Positions 29,886 to 39,318 of a stretch of DNA of 64,000 nt are shown here, one piece after another. The stretch is from Orbaceae bacterium ESL0727. Lineage in GTDB: Bacteria > Pseudomonadota > Gammaproteobacteria > Enterobacterales > Orbaceae. The notes beneath the pieces are model-generated. The model ran no database searches, was not told the origin of the DNA, and saw only the letters and a list, made by a program, of their open reading frames with translations. The stretch spans positions 1,488,001-1,552,000 of the forward strand of contig JAQTHY010000001.1 in NCBI GenBank assembly GCA_029433345.1. The letters run 5' to 3'. Within the stretch, counting starts at the first letter, position 1; every line of letters begins with the position of its first letter. The translations under genes and the position numbers were made by a program.

Positions 29886-30356
29886 ATGATTATCGGCAAT
29901 ATTAACCATTTAGAGTTAGTCCCTTATTTGCCCGCAAAAATAAAGCAAGCTATTAAATATGTTCAAGATAATGTGAATAAAAATACTCCTGTAGGCCGAT
30001 ATAATATTGATGGTGATAATGTATATCTTATCTTATCTGATTGTCAACCACGCGATCTTGATGATACGTATCCGGAATATCATAAAAAATATGTTGATGT
30101 GCAAATTGTGTTAGGTGGTCAAGAGGCTATGGGCATCAGTACATTACCTCCCCATACTAAAATGGTGGAAGATGACATTGTGGAGAATGATATCGCTTTT
30201 ATCGAAACACCCGAAGAAGAGACCGTGTTGGTGTTGCGAAAAAATGATTTTATTGTTTTGTATCCTAACGAAGTGCATAAACCGCTTTGCGCAGTAGATG
30301 ATAGCTTCGATAAGGTTCAGAAAGCTGTGATTAAAATAGCTGTCGATATTTTATGA
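29886..30356 (+). CDS. YhcH/YjgK/YiaL family protein (NanQ-like)
   Basis: 156 residues with the beta-barrel DUF386 fold. It has the family start MIIGNINHL, GRYNIDGDNVYLILSD near residue 38, the metal-site motif YHKKYVDVQIVLGGQE near residue 61 and PNEVHKPLCAV near residue 134. E. coli YhcH (NanQ) is an N-acetylneuraminate anomerase, while paralogues YiaL and YjgK sit in other sugar pathways. Placement just before kdgK suggests a role with sugar acids. Strong CAGGAG ribosome site. Confidence 0.88.
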   Translation: MIIGNINHLELVPYLPAKIKQAIKYVQDNVNKNTPVGRYNIDGDNVYLILSDCQPRDLDDTYPEYHKKYVDVQIVLGGQEAMGISTLPPHTKMVEDDIVENDIAFIETPEEETVLVLRKNDFIVLYPNEVHKPLCAVDDSFDKVQKAVIKIAVDIL

Positions 30357-30478
30357 TAAAACAGGGGATGATCCTCTGTTATGATAAAATAGAAGGTCAT
30401 AGGGCGCCGCGCTATAAGAAATTTTACACGTCTACATCCTGTTGTTAATAACCAATAGGACAAAATGATCGTCTTGAA

Positions 30479-30498
30479 GGGGAATGGCTATATTCCCC
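30479..30498 (+). other. Hairpin between nanQ-like gene and kdgK
   Basis: GGGGAAT (30479-30485) pairs perfectly with ATTCCCC (30492-30498), 6-nt loop. A second hairpin, AACAGGGG/CCTCTGTT, lies at 30360-30380. Neither has a T-run, so these may be attenuating or mRNA-stability structures. Confidence 0.4.
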
Positions 30499-30537
30499 TA
30501 ATTAGAATAAAAATAACGCAAAATAGGACATACGTAG

Positions 30538-31473
30538 ATGACCCAAAAAATTGCCGTTATTGGCGAATGCATGATTGAACTTTCCATTAAGAATCATTCT
30601 ACAACCCGCAGTTTTGGTGGCGATACGCTAAACACTGCGGTTTATTTAGCTAGATTATTAAAAGATAGTGATTTTTCGATTCATTATGTGACTGGATTAG
30701 GTGTCGATCCATTTAGTCAAGAGATGATTGATTGCTGGCAACAAGAGCAGATTCATACGGATTTAGTGCAGCGAATGGAGAATAAATTGCCTGGACTGTA
30801 TTCGATTGTGACAGACGAACACGGTGAGCGCTCTTTTTATTATTGGCGTAATGATGCGGCGGCCAAATTTTGGTTAAAAACTGCCGATACCGATAAGATC
30901 ACCGCGCAAATTGCCAAATATGATTATCTCTATTTGAGTGGTATTAGTATTGCTATTTTAGATGCAGACAGTATTTTGAAGTTATTAAATCTGCTCAAAC
31001 AGGTAAAAGCGAATGGGGGTAAGGTTATTTTCGATAATAACTTTAGGCCACGTTTATGGGCAAACTTTGATTTTGCGCGTAATGTGTATAGCGATATTCT
31101 TTCTTATACGGATACTGCTTTTTTGACGCTTGATGATGAAGATTTGTTATGGGGCAAAATGCCTTATGAACAGGTGATTGAACGAACTCAAAAATTGGGT
31201 GTGAGTGAGATCGTGATTAAACGGGGCAGTGACAGTTGTATTATCGCGTCTCAAGCTGGGCGTTTTGAGGTGCCCGCCAATAAAATTCCGCATGATAAGG
31301 TTATTGATACCACTGCTGCGGGGGATTCATTTAGTGCAGGTTATTTAGCGGCAAGATTAACTGGCAAACAACCATCCGATGCTGCTAAGCAAGGACATTT
31401 AGTCGCCGGTACCGTTATTCAATATCGCGGTGCAATTATTCCTTTGGCAGCCACTCCTGCATTACTAAAATAG
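30538..31473 (+). CDS. kdgK: 2-dehydro-3-deoxygluconokinase (PfkB family)
   Basis: 311 residues (E. coli KdgK 309). Phosphorylates KDG to KDPG, the entry of hexuronates into the Entner-Doudoroff branch. Motifs: IGECMIELS at the start, FGGDTLNTAVYLARLL near residue 28, and the PfkB signature DTTAAGDSFSAGYLA near residue 260 with the catalytic Asp. The neighbouring YhcH/NanQ-like gene may supply the matching sugar anomer. That link is inference. Confidence 0.92.
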   Translation: MTQKIAVIGECMIELSIKNHSTTRSFGGDTLNTAVYLARLLKDSDFSIHYVTGLGVDPFSQEMIDCWQQEQIHTDLVQRMENKLPGLYSIVTDEHGERSFYYWRNDAAAKFWLKTADTDKITAQIAKYDYLYLSGISIAILDADSILKLLNLLKQVKANGGKVIFDNNFRPRLWANFDFARNVYSDILSYTDTAFLTLDDEDLLWGKMPYEQVIERTQKLGVSEIVIKRGSDSCIIASQAGRFEVPANKIPHDKVIDTTAAGDSFSAGYLAARLTGKQPSDAAKQGHLVAGTVIQYRGAIIPLAATPALLK

Positions 31474-31983
31474 TGGATGGCTGATTCAATACGCTATCTA
31501 TTGCGTGATTGAAACTTAGCTATAATGAAATTAATTATTGATAAATTTTTGATAAAACGGCTGATGACATTGTTGATAGAACTGTGATGAAGTTATTCAG
31601 ACTTTCACGATATCAGCCATTATTACCCGTCGCGTGATAGGTGAGTTGTCATATTATGCCCAAGACCCCAAAAAGGTGTGCTTAGTATTGTATCTTTATT
31701 GAGCAAAATTTGACATAAACGTATACAAGTTCTGAAACATCCAAATAGAATAGTATGCTTTATTAAAAATCGTATATAAAACTTATCTTAATCAAAATTA
31801 TCTTAATAAATAGTATCTAAATAAATAGTATCATAGCTGATAACGTGTTTTTTTCTGACATCGCCTTGATGATAAGCAAACACATGGTGGGATGGCCTTT
31901 CTATTTTGCATAATTAGGTAATACAGATTACAATGCGCTGTTTAGTTAAGTTGCCATTTATGGCATGTTTTTACAGGATTTTT
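31474..31983. other. Spacer with dispersed repeat copy B and short duplications
   Basis: 510 bp without a gene. Positions 31705-31740 hold repeat copy B, matching 48882-48917 at 32 of 36 positions: AAAATTTGACATAAACG.., then four variable bases, then TTCTGAAACAT. Around 31805-31836 a 15-bp unit ending AAATAGTATC is duplicated. brnQ probably has its promoter here. Confidence 0.55.
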
Positions 31984-33330
31984 ATGACAGCGAAATTGAG
32001 TTTTTCCCACTATGCTATTATTGGCACCATGCTATTTGGACTATTTTTTGGTGCTGGTAATTTGATTTTTCCTTTATTCCTTGGGCAATTATCTGGGGAC
32101 CATGTCTGGTTAGCGATAGCGGGATTTTTAATAAGTGGCATTGGTTTACCTTTTTTAGGTGTCTTGTCAATCGGTTATGCGAATGGACAAACGGTCCAAC
32201 AACTTGCTGCACGTGTGCACCCTTGGTATGGGGTGATTTTTACCTTAGCCCTTTATTTGACGATAGGCCCTTTATTTGCATTACCCAGAACCGGCACTGT
32301 TTCTTATGAAATTGGTATCTCTTCATTTATTGCTAAAGATCAGCAATGGTTGGGATTAGCTGTGTATACCTTGATCTATTTTGCCTGTACACTCTATTTT
32401 TCCTTAAATCCTGCCCGAATTGTATTATGGGTTGGCAAAATTCTCACCCCCATATTTTTACTGTTTATTTTGATTATTGTCGTGTTATCGATTGTGTCGC
32501 CTATGGGCGGTTTGATGTCACCGCAACCCCCTTATGTTGATAATGCTTTTGCACAAGGGATTTTGGAAGGTTACAACACAATGGATGCATTAGCCTCGCT
32601 GGCCTTTGGTATTATTGTTGTTAATGCAATTAAGCAATATGGTATTACCAATTCGAAACAGATTGTCTATGTGACCACTAAAGCGGGTGTGATTGGTATG
32701 GTGCTGATGGCAATTATTTATGTGGCCATTGCCTATGTTGGGGCATCGAGTGTGCAAACGATTGGTCGTTTTGAAAATGGAGGGCTGATTTTAGCCAATG
32801 TGGTCTATCATTATGTGGGTTCTTATGTGGGGCCGTTTCTGGCGATATTGATTTTCTTAACCTGTATTACCACTGCGATTGGCTTAGTGAGTGCGTGTGC
32901 AAGTTGTTTTCATGACTATTTCCCTTCAATCAGTTATAAGAAATTTGCTATTTTAGTGAGTATCGCCGCTGGATTGATTGCGAATGTTGGTCTAACCAAT
33001 ATTATTAATTTTGCGATTCCTATTTTGATGCTGATTTGCCCCTTGACGCTGGCATTGATTTTATTAGTCTTTTTTGCTAAGTCGCGAATTACCTATTTGT
33101 TGACGATTATTTTGACGTTATTGTCGAGCAGTTTTGATGCGATAAAAAGTGCGATGACGGTTTTTCATCTTAATAGTCAGTCACCGTTTGGGGAGACGAT
33201 ATTCGAATTGCATCACTATCTACCTTTATATGCGATGGGATTAGGGTGGATTTTGCCAATGGTGATTGGTTTGGTACTCGGTAATGTGATGACTCTATTT
33301 ATGGCTAAACAAAGCAAGCAGGATAAATAG
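31984..33330 (+). CDS. brnQ: Branched-chain amino acid transport carrier BrnQ
   Basis: 448 residues from the ATG at 31984 (MTAKLSFSHYAIIG), which has an AGGA site 8 bases upstream. In-frame starts at 31933 and 31960 are rejected. About twelve membrane segments and the LIVCS-family motif LFFGAGNLIFPLFLG near residue 18 are present. A cytoplasmic-membrane symporter for Leu, Ile and Val with Na+. Transcribed alone and followed by a terminator. Confidence 0.94.
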   Translation: MTAKLSFSHYAIIGTMLFGLFFGAGNLIFPLFLGQLSGDHVWLAIAGFLISGIGLPFLGVLSIGYANGQTVQQLAARVHPWYGVIFTLALYLTIGPLFALPRTGTVSYEIGISSFIAKDQQWLGLAVYTLIYFACTLYFSLNPARIVLWVGKILTPIFLLFILIIVVLSIVSPMGGLMSPQPPYVDNAFAQGILEGYNTMDALASLAFGIIVVNAIKQYGITNSKQIVYVTTKAGVIGMVLMAIIYVAIAYVGASSVQTIGRFENGGLILANVVYHYVGSYVGPFLAILIFLTCITTAIGLVSACASCFHDYFPSISYKKFAILVSIAAGLIANVGLTNIINFAIPILMLICPLTLALILLVFFAKSRITYLLTIILTLLSSSFDAIKSAMTVFHLNSQSPFGETIFELHHYLPLYAMGLGWILPMVIGLVLGNVMTLFMAKQSKQDK

Positions 33331-33527
33331 TGGATTTAGGGAAGATTTGGGAAATATGTATCATCCATCCCATTCCCTAACAGTAACTATCAGAATAAAA
33401 GCCTAAGGACAATTCGATAGCATATCCATCTATAAATGATAAATGTTAACTGACAAACAATGTTAACTGACAAATATAGACGGTAGATGATGATATACAG
33501 CAGATGATTTACGTCACCCTAAGCAAT

Positions 33528-33555
33528 AAAAAACCGAGATTAGCGCTCGGTTTTT
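33528..33555. terminator. Terminator between brnQ and the peroxiredoxin gene
   Basis: AAAACCGAG and CTCGGTTTTT form a stem with a short loop around 33539-33545, with A and T runs on both sides. The two flanking genes converge, so it probably serves both. The rest of the 305-bp spacer shows nothing else. Confidence 0.8.
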
Positions 33556-33635
33556 ATTGATATTTGGCTTATATTAATATTCAGTTTTCACTGACTTTCG
33601 TTTTTTAATTTTTAAAATAAAAACGCTACGGCCAA

Positions 33636-34238
33636 TTATAATTCTTTAGCGTGTTGTTTTAGGTAGCTTGCAACACCATCTGGGCTATCTTTCATACCGT
33701 TTTTGCCTTTTGTCCATTGTGCTGGGCAAACTTCGCCATGTTCTTCATGGAATTGGAAAGCATCAACAATACGTAACATTTCGTCGATATTACGTCCAAT
33801 TGGTAAGTCGTTAACGGTTTCGTGACGAACGATACCAGATTTATCGATAAAGAATGATGCACGTAACGCAACACCAGCGTCAGGATGTTCAATACCATAA
33901 GCTTGCATAATGTTATGTTTAACATCGGCAACGATAGGGAATCTTACTTTACCAATACCGCCTTTATCTTGTGGAGTTTCACGCCAAGCGTTATGAACGT
34001 ATTCTGAATCCATAGAAACACCGATAACTTCAACACCACGTTTTTTGAATTCATCTAGACGGTGATCAAAAGCAATAATTTCAGATGGACAAACGAAAGT
34101 AAAATCCATTGGCCAAAAGAAGACAACAGCATATTTACCCTTGATATGTTGTTCAAGATTAAAATTGTTAACAATTTCGCCTGTACCTAATACAGCAGCG
34201 GCAGTGAAATCAGGGGCTTTACGAGTCACTAATACCAT
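33636..34238 (-). CDS. Typical 2-Cys peroxiredoxin (AhpC/Tsa type)
   Basis: 200 residues from the ATG at 34238 (MVLVTRKAPDF), which has an AGGAG site. The longer frame to 34295 is rejected. The peroxidatic Cys is in FTFVCPSE near residue 51 and the resolving Cys in GEVCPAQW near residue 172. Length and the WPMDFTFVCPSE motif fit the Prx1/TsaA-type subgroup more than E. coli AhpC (187 residues). Reduces hydrogen and organic peroxides. No ahpF is adjacent, so thioredoxin or another reductant is likely. Confidence 0.9.
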   Translation of the reverse strand: MVLVTRKAPDFTAAAVLGTGEIVNNFNLEQHIKGKYAVVFFWPMDFTFVCPSEIIAFDHRLDEFKKRGVEVIGVSMDSEYVHNAWRETPQDKGGIGKVRFPIVADVKHNIMQAYGIEHPDAGVALRASFFIDKSGIVRHETVNDLPIGRNIDEMLRIVDAFQFHEEHGEVCPAQWTKGKNGMKDSPDGVASYLKQHAKEL

Positions 34239-34352
34239 GATATTTCTCCTATTTTTAATGAGATAAATGATAAATATATAGGCACTATCATTCACAATGA
34301 TTATGATTGTTTAGCCAACGATTGTTGAATGAATTCTCGTTGGTAAAAAGAA

Positions 34353-34400
34353 GAAAAATAGATCGCCTAAGCTAATTAATGGATTAACGATCTATTTTTC
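34353..34400 (-). terminator. Probable terminator after srmB
   Basis: A perfect 13-bp inverted repeat GAAAAATAGATCG / CGATCTATTTTTC (34353-34365 and 34388-34400) with a 22-nt loop, between srmB and the peroxiredoxin gene, both on the minus strand. The U-rich arm supports termination, although the loop is long. No gene is seen in the rest of the 310-bp spacer. Confidence 0.5.
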
Positions 34401-34548
34401 TGCAAACTATTTTTTGTAAATCATTTTTTACAAATGCTAAATGATAATGAATATAAATTCTGAATTGATAAGCATTATAGCAATTGAAGATAATTGTCCA
34501 AGTTGTTATCAACAATTGCTTTTATAAGTTTAAGCTATTAAAAAGTAA

Positions 34549-35859
34549 TTATTGTTCGTTATGAATTATTGATTTTTTGGGCTTGCCTTTATTTTTTAAA
34601 TTACGTTCACGAATTTTTGGATGTTTCTTTTTTAATTCAGCATTTTTGGCTTCTTTCTTTAATTTTGCTTTATGTGATGGCTTCTTTTTGGTGATCGGTT
34701 TGGGTGCTCTGGTTTTCGGACGTAATTCATCAATAACGCGATGTTTTATCGGTTCTTTAATATAACGTTCGATTTTCTGTAACAGTTCATTATCATGCGC
34801 TTCGACTAAGGTAATCGCGGTCCCTTTTTTGCCGGCTCTTGCGGTGCGGCCAATACGGTGCAGATAAATATCCGCGGTTCTTGGTGCATCAAAATTAATC
34901 ACATGAGTGACATCATCAATATCAATGCCTCGCGCCGCGACATCCGTTGCAACAAGAACATTAACGGTATTGTCACTCATTCTTTTTATGGCTTCGTTGC
35001 GTTTAGCCTGCACCATTTCGCCTTCTAGATAACAGCTTTGAATGCCTGCCGCGTGTAGTTTTTCAACTAATTCGTACACTTTTTCACGTTTGCGTACAAA
35101 GACAATACTTTTTTGGCATTCCGGTTGCTTTAATAAATGGATTAAGAGTGCAGTTTTGTGTTCAAGATCATCAGCGCGATAATAAAATTGTAAGATTTTT
35201 TTTCGTTCTTTGCGTGAAGGATCGGCATTAATTTCGACCGGATCAGTTAAAATACGATTGGCAAAATCTTGTAGACCTTCGCCTTCGAGTGTTGCGGAAA
35301 AGAGTAGTGTCTGTTTGCGCCAGCGTGTTTCGGCGGCAATGGTTTCGACATCAGGCGCAAATCCCATATCTAACATGCGATCAGCTTCATCTAAAATCAG
35401 CATCTCAACTGCGCGGCAATCAAAATTTTCTTCTTTGATATATTGGAGCAGTCTGCCGGTTGTTGCAATCACAATATCTTGATTTTTGCTGAAAATTTCA
35501 GCATGATTCATGTAGGCAACACCACCCGTAATAGTCGCTATACTAAGATGTGTGCCGGCTGTTAATAACGTTGCTTGTTGTGCAATCTGCATTGCCAGTT
35601 CGCGGGTAGGGGTGAGAATCAAAATACGCGGTGGCCCAGGTTTACGACGCGGAAAGTCTAGTAGATGTTGTACAGCAGGCAACAAAAAGGCTAAGGTTTT
35701 CCCGGTGCCGGTTGGCGCTGATCCTAATATATCTTTACCGTCTAACGCCGCTGGAATGGTTTGCGTTTGAATAACTGTTGGTGTATGGATATGTTGTGTG
35801 TGTAAATTTTGGATTAAAATCTCATCTAATGAGAGCTCTGTAAAATGTTCTGTTGTCAT
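34549..35859 (-). CDS. srmB: ATP-dependent RNA helicase SrmB (DEAD box)
   Basis: 436 residues (E. coli 444). Motifs in order: Q motif near PTVIQTQTIP, Walker A APTGTGKT, PTRELA, DEAD at LILDEADRMLDMGF, SAT in LLFSATLE, and HRIGRTARAG. The C-terminal tail from about residue 375 is lysine-rich (KKKPSHKAKLKKEAKNAELK), as in SrmB. It assists early 50S assembly. Divergent from ycgL. Confidence 0.93.
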   Translation of the reverse strand: MTTEHFTELSLDEILIQNLHTQHIHTPTVIQTQTIPAALDGKDILGSAPTGTGKTLAFLLPAVQHLLDFPRRKPGPPRILILTPTRELAMQIAQQATLLTAGTHLSIATITGGVAYMNHAEIFSKNQDIVIATTGRLLQYIKEENFDCRAVEMLILDEADRMLDMGFAPDVETIAAETRWRKQTLLFSATLEGEGLQDFANRILTDPVEINADPSRKERKKILQFYYRADDLEHKTALLIHLLKQPECQKSIVFVRKREKVYELVEKLHAAGIQSCYLEGEMVQAKRNEAIKRMSDNTVNVLVATDVAARGIDIDDVTHVINFDAPRTADIYLHRIGRTARAGKKGTAITLVEAHDNELLQKIERYIKEPIKHRVIDELRPKTRAPKPITKKKPSHKAKLKKEAKNAELKKKHPKIRERNLKNKGKPKKSIIHNEQ

Positions 35860-35947
35860 AATAGTGTGATTTACCGTTAATAATAAGCGACATTATAACG
35901 GTAATCGGTATAATTGCTGTAATATTTTTAATAATCTAAAAAGGGTA

Positions 35948-36199
35948 ATGATGATGTGGTGTTATATTTATCGTAGTAGTAAGAAAGAGAACTGTTACCT
36001 TTATATTGATAAAGAAAATGATTTTTCTGCTATTCCAGAAAATATTCGATCTATGTTTGGTAAACCGATTTTTGTGATGAAAATTTTATTGGATACGCGA
36101 CGTCATTTCGCGGCCTGTCCGGCTGATGAAATCGAGGCGAGAATCAAAAAAGATGGCTTCTTTTTGCAGATGTTAAACGATACTGATTTTCAGGTATGA
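35948..36199 (+). CDS. ycgL: YcgL family protein
   Basis: 83 residues. CYIYRSSKKENCYLYIDKENDFS near residue 4 and DGFFLQML near the end match YcgL. A small cytosolic domain of unknown function. AAGGG ribosome site, and ATGs at codons 1-3 are all possible starts. Followed 9 bp later by ycgN, as a pair. Confidence 0.88.
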   Translation: MMMWCYIYRSSKKENCYLYIDKENDFSAIPENIRSMFGKPIFVMKILLDTRRHFAACPADEIEARIKKDGFFLQMLNDTDFQV

Positions 36200-36208
36200 T
36201 GGTTTTTA

Positions 36209-36634
36209 GTGATGAATAAGCAATTTTGGCAAGGGAAGACCTTGGATCAGCTGAGTGATGCTGAATGGGAGCTATTGTGTGATGGTTGTGGGCAATGCTG
36301 TCTAAATAAATTAATTGACAGTGATACGGATGAGATTTTATACACGAATGTTGCTTGTAATTTATTGGATGCCAATACCTGTCAATGCAAACATTATGCG
36401 AATCGATTTAGTTATGAACCGGATTGTATAAAATTAACGCGAGAAAACTTGTTGACGATTGAATGGTTACCCCTCACGTGCAGTTATCGTTATTTTCGTG
36501 ATCATCAAAGCTTACCTAAGTGGCATCCATTAATTACTGGGGATAAGAAGCAGATGCATAAGCAGAAAATTTCTGTAAAAAATCGGATCGTCTATGAAAA
36601 AGATGTGATCTGTTGGGAAGATCACATCCTTTAG
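36209..36634 (+). CDS. ycgN: YcgN family Fe-S-type cysteine cluster protein (UPF0260)
   Basis: 141 residues. The cysteine cluster is LCDGCGQCC near residue 26 with further Cys in ACNLL, CQCKHY and PDCIKLT, the pattern of YkgJ/YcgN zinc- or iron-chelating proteins. [16 protein letters not shown] and [10 protein letters not shown] match E. coli YcgN closely. Precise function is unknown. Converges with yggT. Confidence 0.92.
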   Translation: MMNKQFWQGKTLDQLSDAEWELLCDGCGQCCLNKLIDSDTDEILYTNVACNLLDANTCQCKHYANRFSYEPDCIKLTRENLLTIEWLPLTCSYRYFRDHQSLPKWHPLITGDKKQMHKQKISVKNRIVYEKDVICWEDHIL

Positions 36635-36640
36635 TGACGG

Positions 36641-37204
36641 TTAGAGTATGATCCAGAGCAGACCAAACACTTCGCTAGCTAACATATTTAAAAAGAAGAG
36701 GATAAAAACCACCACCATAAAAGAGAGATCGATCATGCCGATTGGCGGTATGATTCGGCGAATTGGGGCAATGAGTGGTTCGGTAAGCTGAGCAAGCAGA
36801 TCATCGGCATAAGATGGGCGTTGGCTAAGTGCCATAATCCAACTTAAAATAGCGCGGAATAGCAGTAACCAAAAAAGTAAGGTGCCAACTGCCTGCACGA
36901 TTGCTAATAAAGCGATCAGCAAATAATCTACATTCCAAATTGGTGCTGTGGTACCGAGGCTAAATATAAATATGATTTTGAGCAGGGCAATCAGATATAG
37001 AACGAGCCAGGTTGCGGTGTCGAATCGACCGATAGAGGGGATAACGCGGCGTAATGGGCCGATAATTGGTTGTGTAATCCGGACGATCAATTGAGTAAAT
37101 GGATTATAATAGTTGACGCGTACGCGTTGCATCCATAAACGTAATATCACAATATACAGGCAAACCGTTAAAAGGGTTTTGCCTAAAAAAAATAGCGATG
37201 TCAT
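36641..37204 (-). CDS. yggT: YggT family membrane protein
   Basis: 187 residues from the ATG at 37204 (MTSLFFLGKT), which has an AAGGAG site. The frame to 37264 is rejected. Two YGGT repeats each carry a proline-containing motif: NPFTQLIVRITQPIIGPLRRVIP, shared by the second repeat as LTEPLIAPIRRIIPP. About four membrane segments. It is an inner-membrane protein linked to osmotic or potassium tolerance in some bacteria. Neighbour of yggS, as in many genomes. Confidence 0.88.
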   Translation of the reverse strand: MTSLFFLGKTLLTVCLYIVILRLWMQRVRVNYYNPFTQLIVRITQPIIGPLRRVIPSIGRFDTATWLVLYLIALLKIIFIFSLGTTAPIWNVDYLLIALLAIVQAVGTLLFWLLLFRAILSWIMALSQRPSYADDLLAQLTEPLIAPIRRIIPPIGMIDLSFMVVVFILFFLNMLASEVFGLLWIIL

Positions 37205-37458
37205 CGATAACTCCTTAATGTAAATGCTATGGTAACAATCTCGTACAACAACCTCGAACAACAATCTCGTACAATAATCACAGCGTAATGATGAATAGTT
37301 CAGTAATCACAACACAATAAAATATGGCAATATATCATCGCAATATGGCCAACTGGTTTATTACACAATCTATCACAGATACCCGATATCATAAATACTG
37401 AATATGATGGATATTGAAGATTACGCCCCTAAATATCACCATTACACAATAAAATAAA

Positions 37459-38160
37459 TTATGAATATTGACGAGCACCAAAAATAGCTGTACCGATACG
37501 CACCATCGTGCTGCCTGCCGTGATGGCGGCTTGCATATCGTTAGTCATGCCCATCGACAGTGTATCTAAAAATGGATATTGCGTTTGTAACGTGTGTAAT
37601 AATTGCTGCATTTTGCGGAAAACAGCCACTTGTTTATCGAAATCATCTTCAATTTCAGGAATTGCCATTAACCCGCGTAAAGAAAGATTAGGTAAGGCCA
37701 CGATTTGTTGAGCAAGTTCAGGTAGCTGTTCAGGCGCGATACCTGATTTACTTGCTTCTTGGCTAATATTAACTTGGATTAAGACATTTAGTTTACCTTT
37801 ATCAATTGGCCGGTGATCGTTTAAACGTTCTGCAATTTTTAAGCGATCAATCGTATGCATCCAATCAAAGTTTTCGGCCACCAACTTGCATTTATTGGAT
37901 TGTAGTGGTCCGATAAAGTGCCAACACAGTTTTAGGTTTGGCGATGTTTGTTGAAAGTAATGAATCTTTTCGACACCTTCTTGAACATAGTTTTCACCAA
38001 AAGCCAATTGTCCCGCATCGATGGCTTCTGCGATCTGGCTCGCAGGTTTGGTTTTACTGACGGCAATAAGTTCAATTGTTTTTGGATCTCGGTTACATTT
38101 TTCAGCGATTTGTTGAATTTTAGTTTTTATAGCCAGTAAATTGTTATGCACACTATTCAT
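37459..38160 (-). CDS. yggS: PLP homeostasis protein YggS (PLPBP/COG0325)
   Basis: 233 residues (E. coli 234), alanine-racemase-like barrel. The PLP lysine is in ELIAVSKTKP near residue 36. HFIGPLQSNK near residue 82 and SMGMTNDMQAAITAGSTMVRIG near residue 202 bind the phosphate. It buffers intracellular PLP and amino-acid pools. Divergent from the pilT-like gene, 26 bp apart. Confidence 0.95.
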   Translation of the reverse strand: MNSVHNNLLAIKTKIQQIAEKCNRDPKTIELIAVSKTKPASQIAEAIDAGQLAFGENYVQEGVEKIHYFQQTSPNLKLCWHFIGPLQSNKCKLVAENFDWMHTIDRLKIAERLNDHRPIDKGKLNVLIQVNISQEASKSGIAPEQLPELAQQIVALPNLSLRGLMAIPEIEDDFDKQVAVFRKMQQLLHTLQTQYPFLDTLSMGMTNDMQAAITAGSTMVRIGTAIFGARQYS

Positions 38161-38186
38161 TTGCGTTCTCGGTTAATCAAAATATT

Positions 38187-39152
38187 ATGTCAAATCTAAA
38201 CATTGATTCGATTTTAGCGTTTAGTTTAACGCAAAATGCGTCAGATGTGCACTTTTCCAGTAACGAGGTACCTTACATTCGTCAATATGGTCAATTACAT
38301 CGTTTACCTTTCGATGTTTTAGTGCCGTTTAAATTAAAAAGTGAATTATTGAATTTATTAAATGAATCACAACGAAACGTCTTTGAGCAAGTCGGACAGA
38401 TTGATTTTGCCTATCAACATCCTGAAATAGGGCGGTTTCGCGTCAATATCTTTTATCAACGACGTGGTATTTCGGCGGTATTTCGGGTTATTAATCAACA
38501 TATTCCAACATTACAAGAACTTGCTGTGCCGGATATTTTCGCTAAGTTGGCAGAAAAAGAGCAAGGCATTATTTTAGTGACAGGTGCAACCGGTAGTGGC
38601 AAATCGACAACATTAGCATCGTTAATTCAACATATTAATATGACCGCGGCTAAACATATTATTACGTTAGAAGATCCAATTGAATTTATCTATCAAAATG
38701 AGTTATCACTGATTCAGCAGCGTGAAGTTTCCACCTTTTCGTCAGCATTGCATGGTTTGTTAAGGCAAGATCCAGATATCATTTTATTGGGTGAGTTGCG
38801 TGATCGCGAAACTGTGCAAGTCGCTTTAACGGCAGCCGAAACGGGCCATTTAGTTTTAGCAACCTTGCATACCAATTCAGCCATACAAACCATTAATCGT
38901 ATTATTGATTTATTTGATGGCCATTTGCGTGATTTTATTCGTTTACAGTTAGCGTCGAGTTTAGAAGCGATTATTTGTCAAAAATTAGTGAGGCACGACA
39001 AAAAACAAAAAGCGGTATATGAAGTGCTCATCAATACGCCCGCCGTCAGTAATTTAATCAGTGAAGGGAAGATAAAACAGATATATTCATTAATGCAAAC
39101 TGGGCAACAATATGGCATGCAGGTAATGCGTGAGTCGTCGTGTTTATCGTAG
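38187..39152 (+). CDS. PilT-like secretion/retraction ATPase (YggR type)
   Basis: 321 residues. Walker A is TGATGSGKSTT near residue 134, the Asp box is ITLEDPIEF, Walker B is DPDIILLGELRDRET, and the His box is TGHLVLATLHTNSA. It matches PilT and YggR motor ATPases of type IV pili. No pilus genes lie nearby. As in E. coli yggR it sits next to yggS and proC-type genes, so a role in pilus retraction depends on pilus genes elsewhere. Confidence 0.88.
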   Translation: MSNLNIDSILAFSLTQNASDVHFSSNEVPYIRQYGQLHRLPFDVLVPFKLKSELLNLLNESQRNVFEQVGQIDFAYQHPEIGRFRVNIFYQRRGISAVFRVINQHIPTLQELAVPDIFAKLAEKEQGIILVTGATGSGKSTTLASLIQHINMTAAKHIITLEDPIEFIYQNELSLIQQREVSTFSSALHGLLRQDPDIILLGELRDRETVQVALTAAETGHLVLATLHTNSAIQTINRIIDLFDGHLRDFIRLQLASSLEAIICQKLVRHDKKQKAVYEVLINTPAVSNLISEGKIKQIYSLMQTGQQYGMQVMRESSCLS

Positions 39153-39318
39153 CTTTTATGTGTGTGATAGTTTTATGGTACGCGATAATAGTATTGAGTT
39201 TTACAAAAAAAATCCTCTATAATTGTTGATACCAGATATCGGTTATGAAAAATTTTACTTGAAACGATATTGCAAGCAGAGAAATAGGGCGAACAATTAC
39301 ACAATAAGGGGCTAGATA

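Noticed and set aside
31710-31740. TTGACA within repeat copy B as a sigma-70 promoter
   Set aside because: No -10 hexamer occurs at 16-18 bp spacing in either copy, so the conserved TTGACA is not explained as a promoter.
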